Shown: in pieces, positions 4,875 through 5,039 of the stretch
Numbering within the stretch: position 1 is the first letter of the stretch
How the letters are laid out: each line of letters opens with the position of its first letter
Assembly: GCA_028869035.1 (NCBI GenBank)
Contig: JAGWTL010000232.1
Span: 1-5,039, forward strand
DNA length: 5,039 nt
Source of the DNA: Burkholderiales bacterium
Lineage (GTDB): Bacteria; Pseudomonadota; Gammaproteobacteria; Burkholderiales; Burkholderiaceae_C
Direction: 5' to 3'
Made by a program: the position numbers and the translations under genes
The notes under the pieces: generated by a model
Told to the model about the DNA's origin: nothing
The model's database searches: none
The model's input: the letters and a program-made list of their open reading frames with translations, nothing else

Positions 4875-5039
4875 TCACAGAGGCAGATTCAGGCGCACAC
4901 CCAGCGTCCAGTTGAAGCCGGGCGCCGGTTCGTAGAACTGGCTGGCCGCCTGGTTCACGATGACCGAACCCACATAACGCTGGTCCGTCACGTTGTCCAG
5001 GCGCCCGTAGGCCGTCAGGCTGCCCTTGCCCGCCACCGG
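4875..5039 (-). CDS. TonB-dependent outer-membrane receptor, C-terminal end only
   Basis: This is the last 54 residues of an outer-membrane beta-barrel receptor; the rest lies beyond the right edge. Such receptors import siderophores, haem, cobalamin or other large ligands using energy from TonB. YGRLDNVTDQRYVGSVIVNQ (11-30) is the common 'DN-fD--Y' block near the end of the barrel. FYEPAPGFNWTLGVRL (35-50) matches the usual F-EPAPGR-W--G--- closing strand of this superfamily. The protein ends LNLPL, without the terminal aromatic residue usual in outer-membrane barrels. It is convergent with the Crp/Fnr-type regulator, and its stop codon lies two bases from the repeat element. Which ligand it carries cannot be told from this fragment, and a link with the synthetase-liv operon is not implied. 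Confidence 0.88.
   Translation of the reverse strand, partial: PVAGKGSLTAYGRLDNVTDQRYVGSVIVNQAASQFYEPAPGFNWTLGVRLNLPL

Noticed and set aside
4487..4878. Minus-strand frames in the convergent gap (4487-4792 and 4639-4878)
   Set aside because: They run through inverted repeats and are Arg/Gly/Ser-rich. One starts at a GTG overlapping the receptor stop codon, and its opening HPPSG comes from the terminal repeat. Neither looks like a protein.
1..5039. CRISPR array, tRNA/rRNA, riboswitch, phage or defence genes
   Set aside because: No regularly spaced direct repeats, cloverleaf-like or rRNA segments, or recognisable phage or defence proteins were found on either strand.

Overview
The window reads as chromosomal DNA of a GC-rich betaproteobacterium, most likely Burkholderiales and probably Comamonadaceae. 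Protein style and codon use point this way. So do the short palindromic extragenic repeats (core GCTTCGACAAGCTCAGCCC) and the CACCCCCCGAGCGGC-type intergenic element, which I recognise from memory as common in that family. No RNA gene, CRISPR array, insertion sequence or phage gene is visible.

Layout. Positions 1-3777 hold three genes on the minus strand, read right to left. First is a 649-residue AMP-forming acyl-CoA synthetase (3777-1828). Next is the LivG-type ATPase of a branched-chain amino acid (HAAT) family ABC transporter (1712-927). Last is the LivH-type inner-membrane permease (817 to beyond the left edge). The gaps after the first and second genes (115 and 109 nt) each contain a palindromic repeat. 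Positions 3778-3882 are a divergent control region with an 18-bp inverted repeat. A Crp/Fnr-family regulator (3883-4602) is read rightwards. Positions 4603-4874 contain no gene but are dense with inverted repeats. At the right edge is the C-terminus of a TonB-dependent outer-membrane receptor, read leftwards (5039-4875).

How it may work together. The synthetase heads an operon with transporter parts, which suggests that a carboxylic acid is imported and then activated to its CoA thioester. The divergent regulator is the obvious candidate controller. The inverted repeat has Crp-type geometry (TGTCG-N6-CGACA). It lies between and over the promoter elements I would assign to the regulator, and about 42 bp upstream of a candidate start for the operon. 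That arrangement fits activation of the operon and repression of the regulator by one bound dimer. The substrate and effector cannot be read from the sequence. The liv names describe family only.

The most unusual structural feature is the convergent gap. A roughly 288-bp segment (4585-4872) is bounded by near-perfect 15-nt inverted repeats. It supplies the last residues and stop codon of the regulator and ends two bases from the receptor stop codon. I see no wholly new biological system. The best leads are the regulator/operator pair and this MITE-like element.
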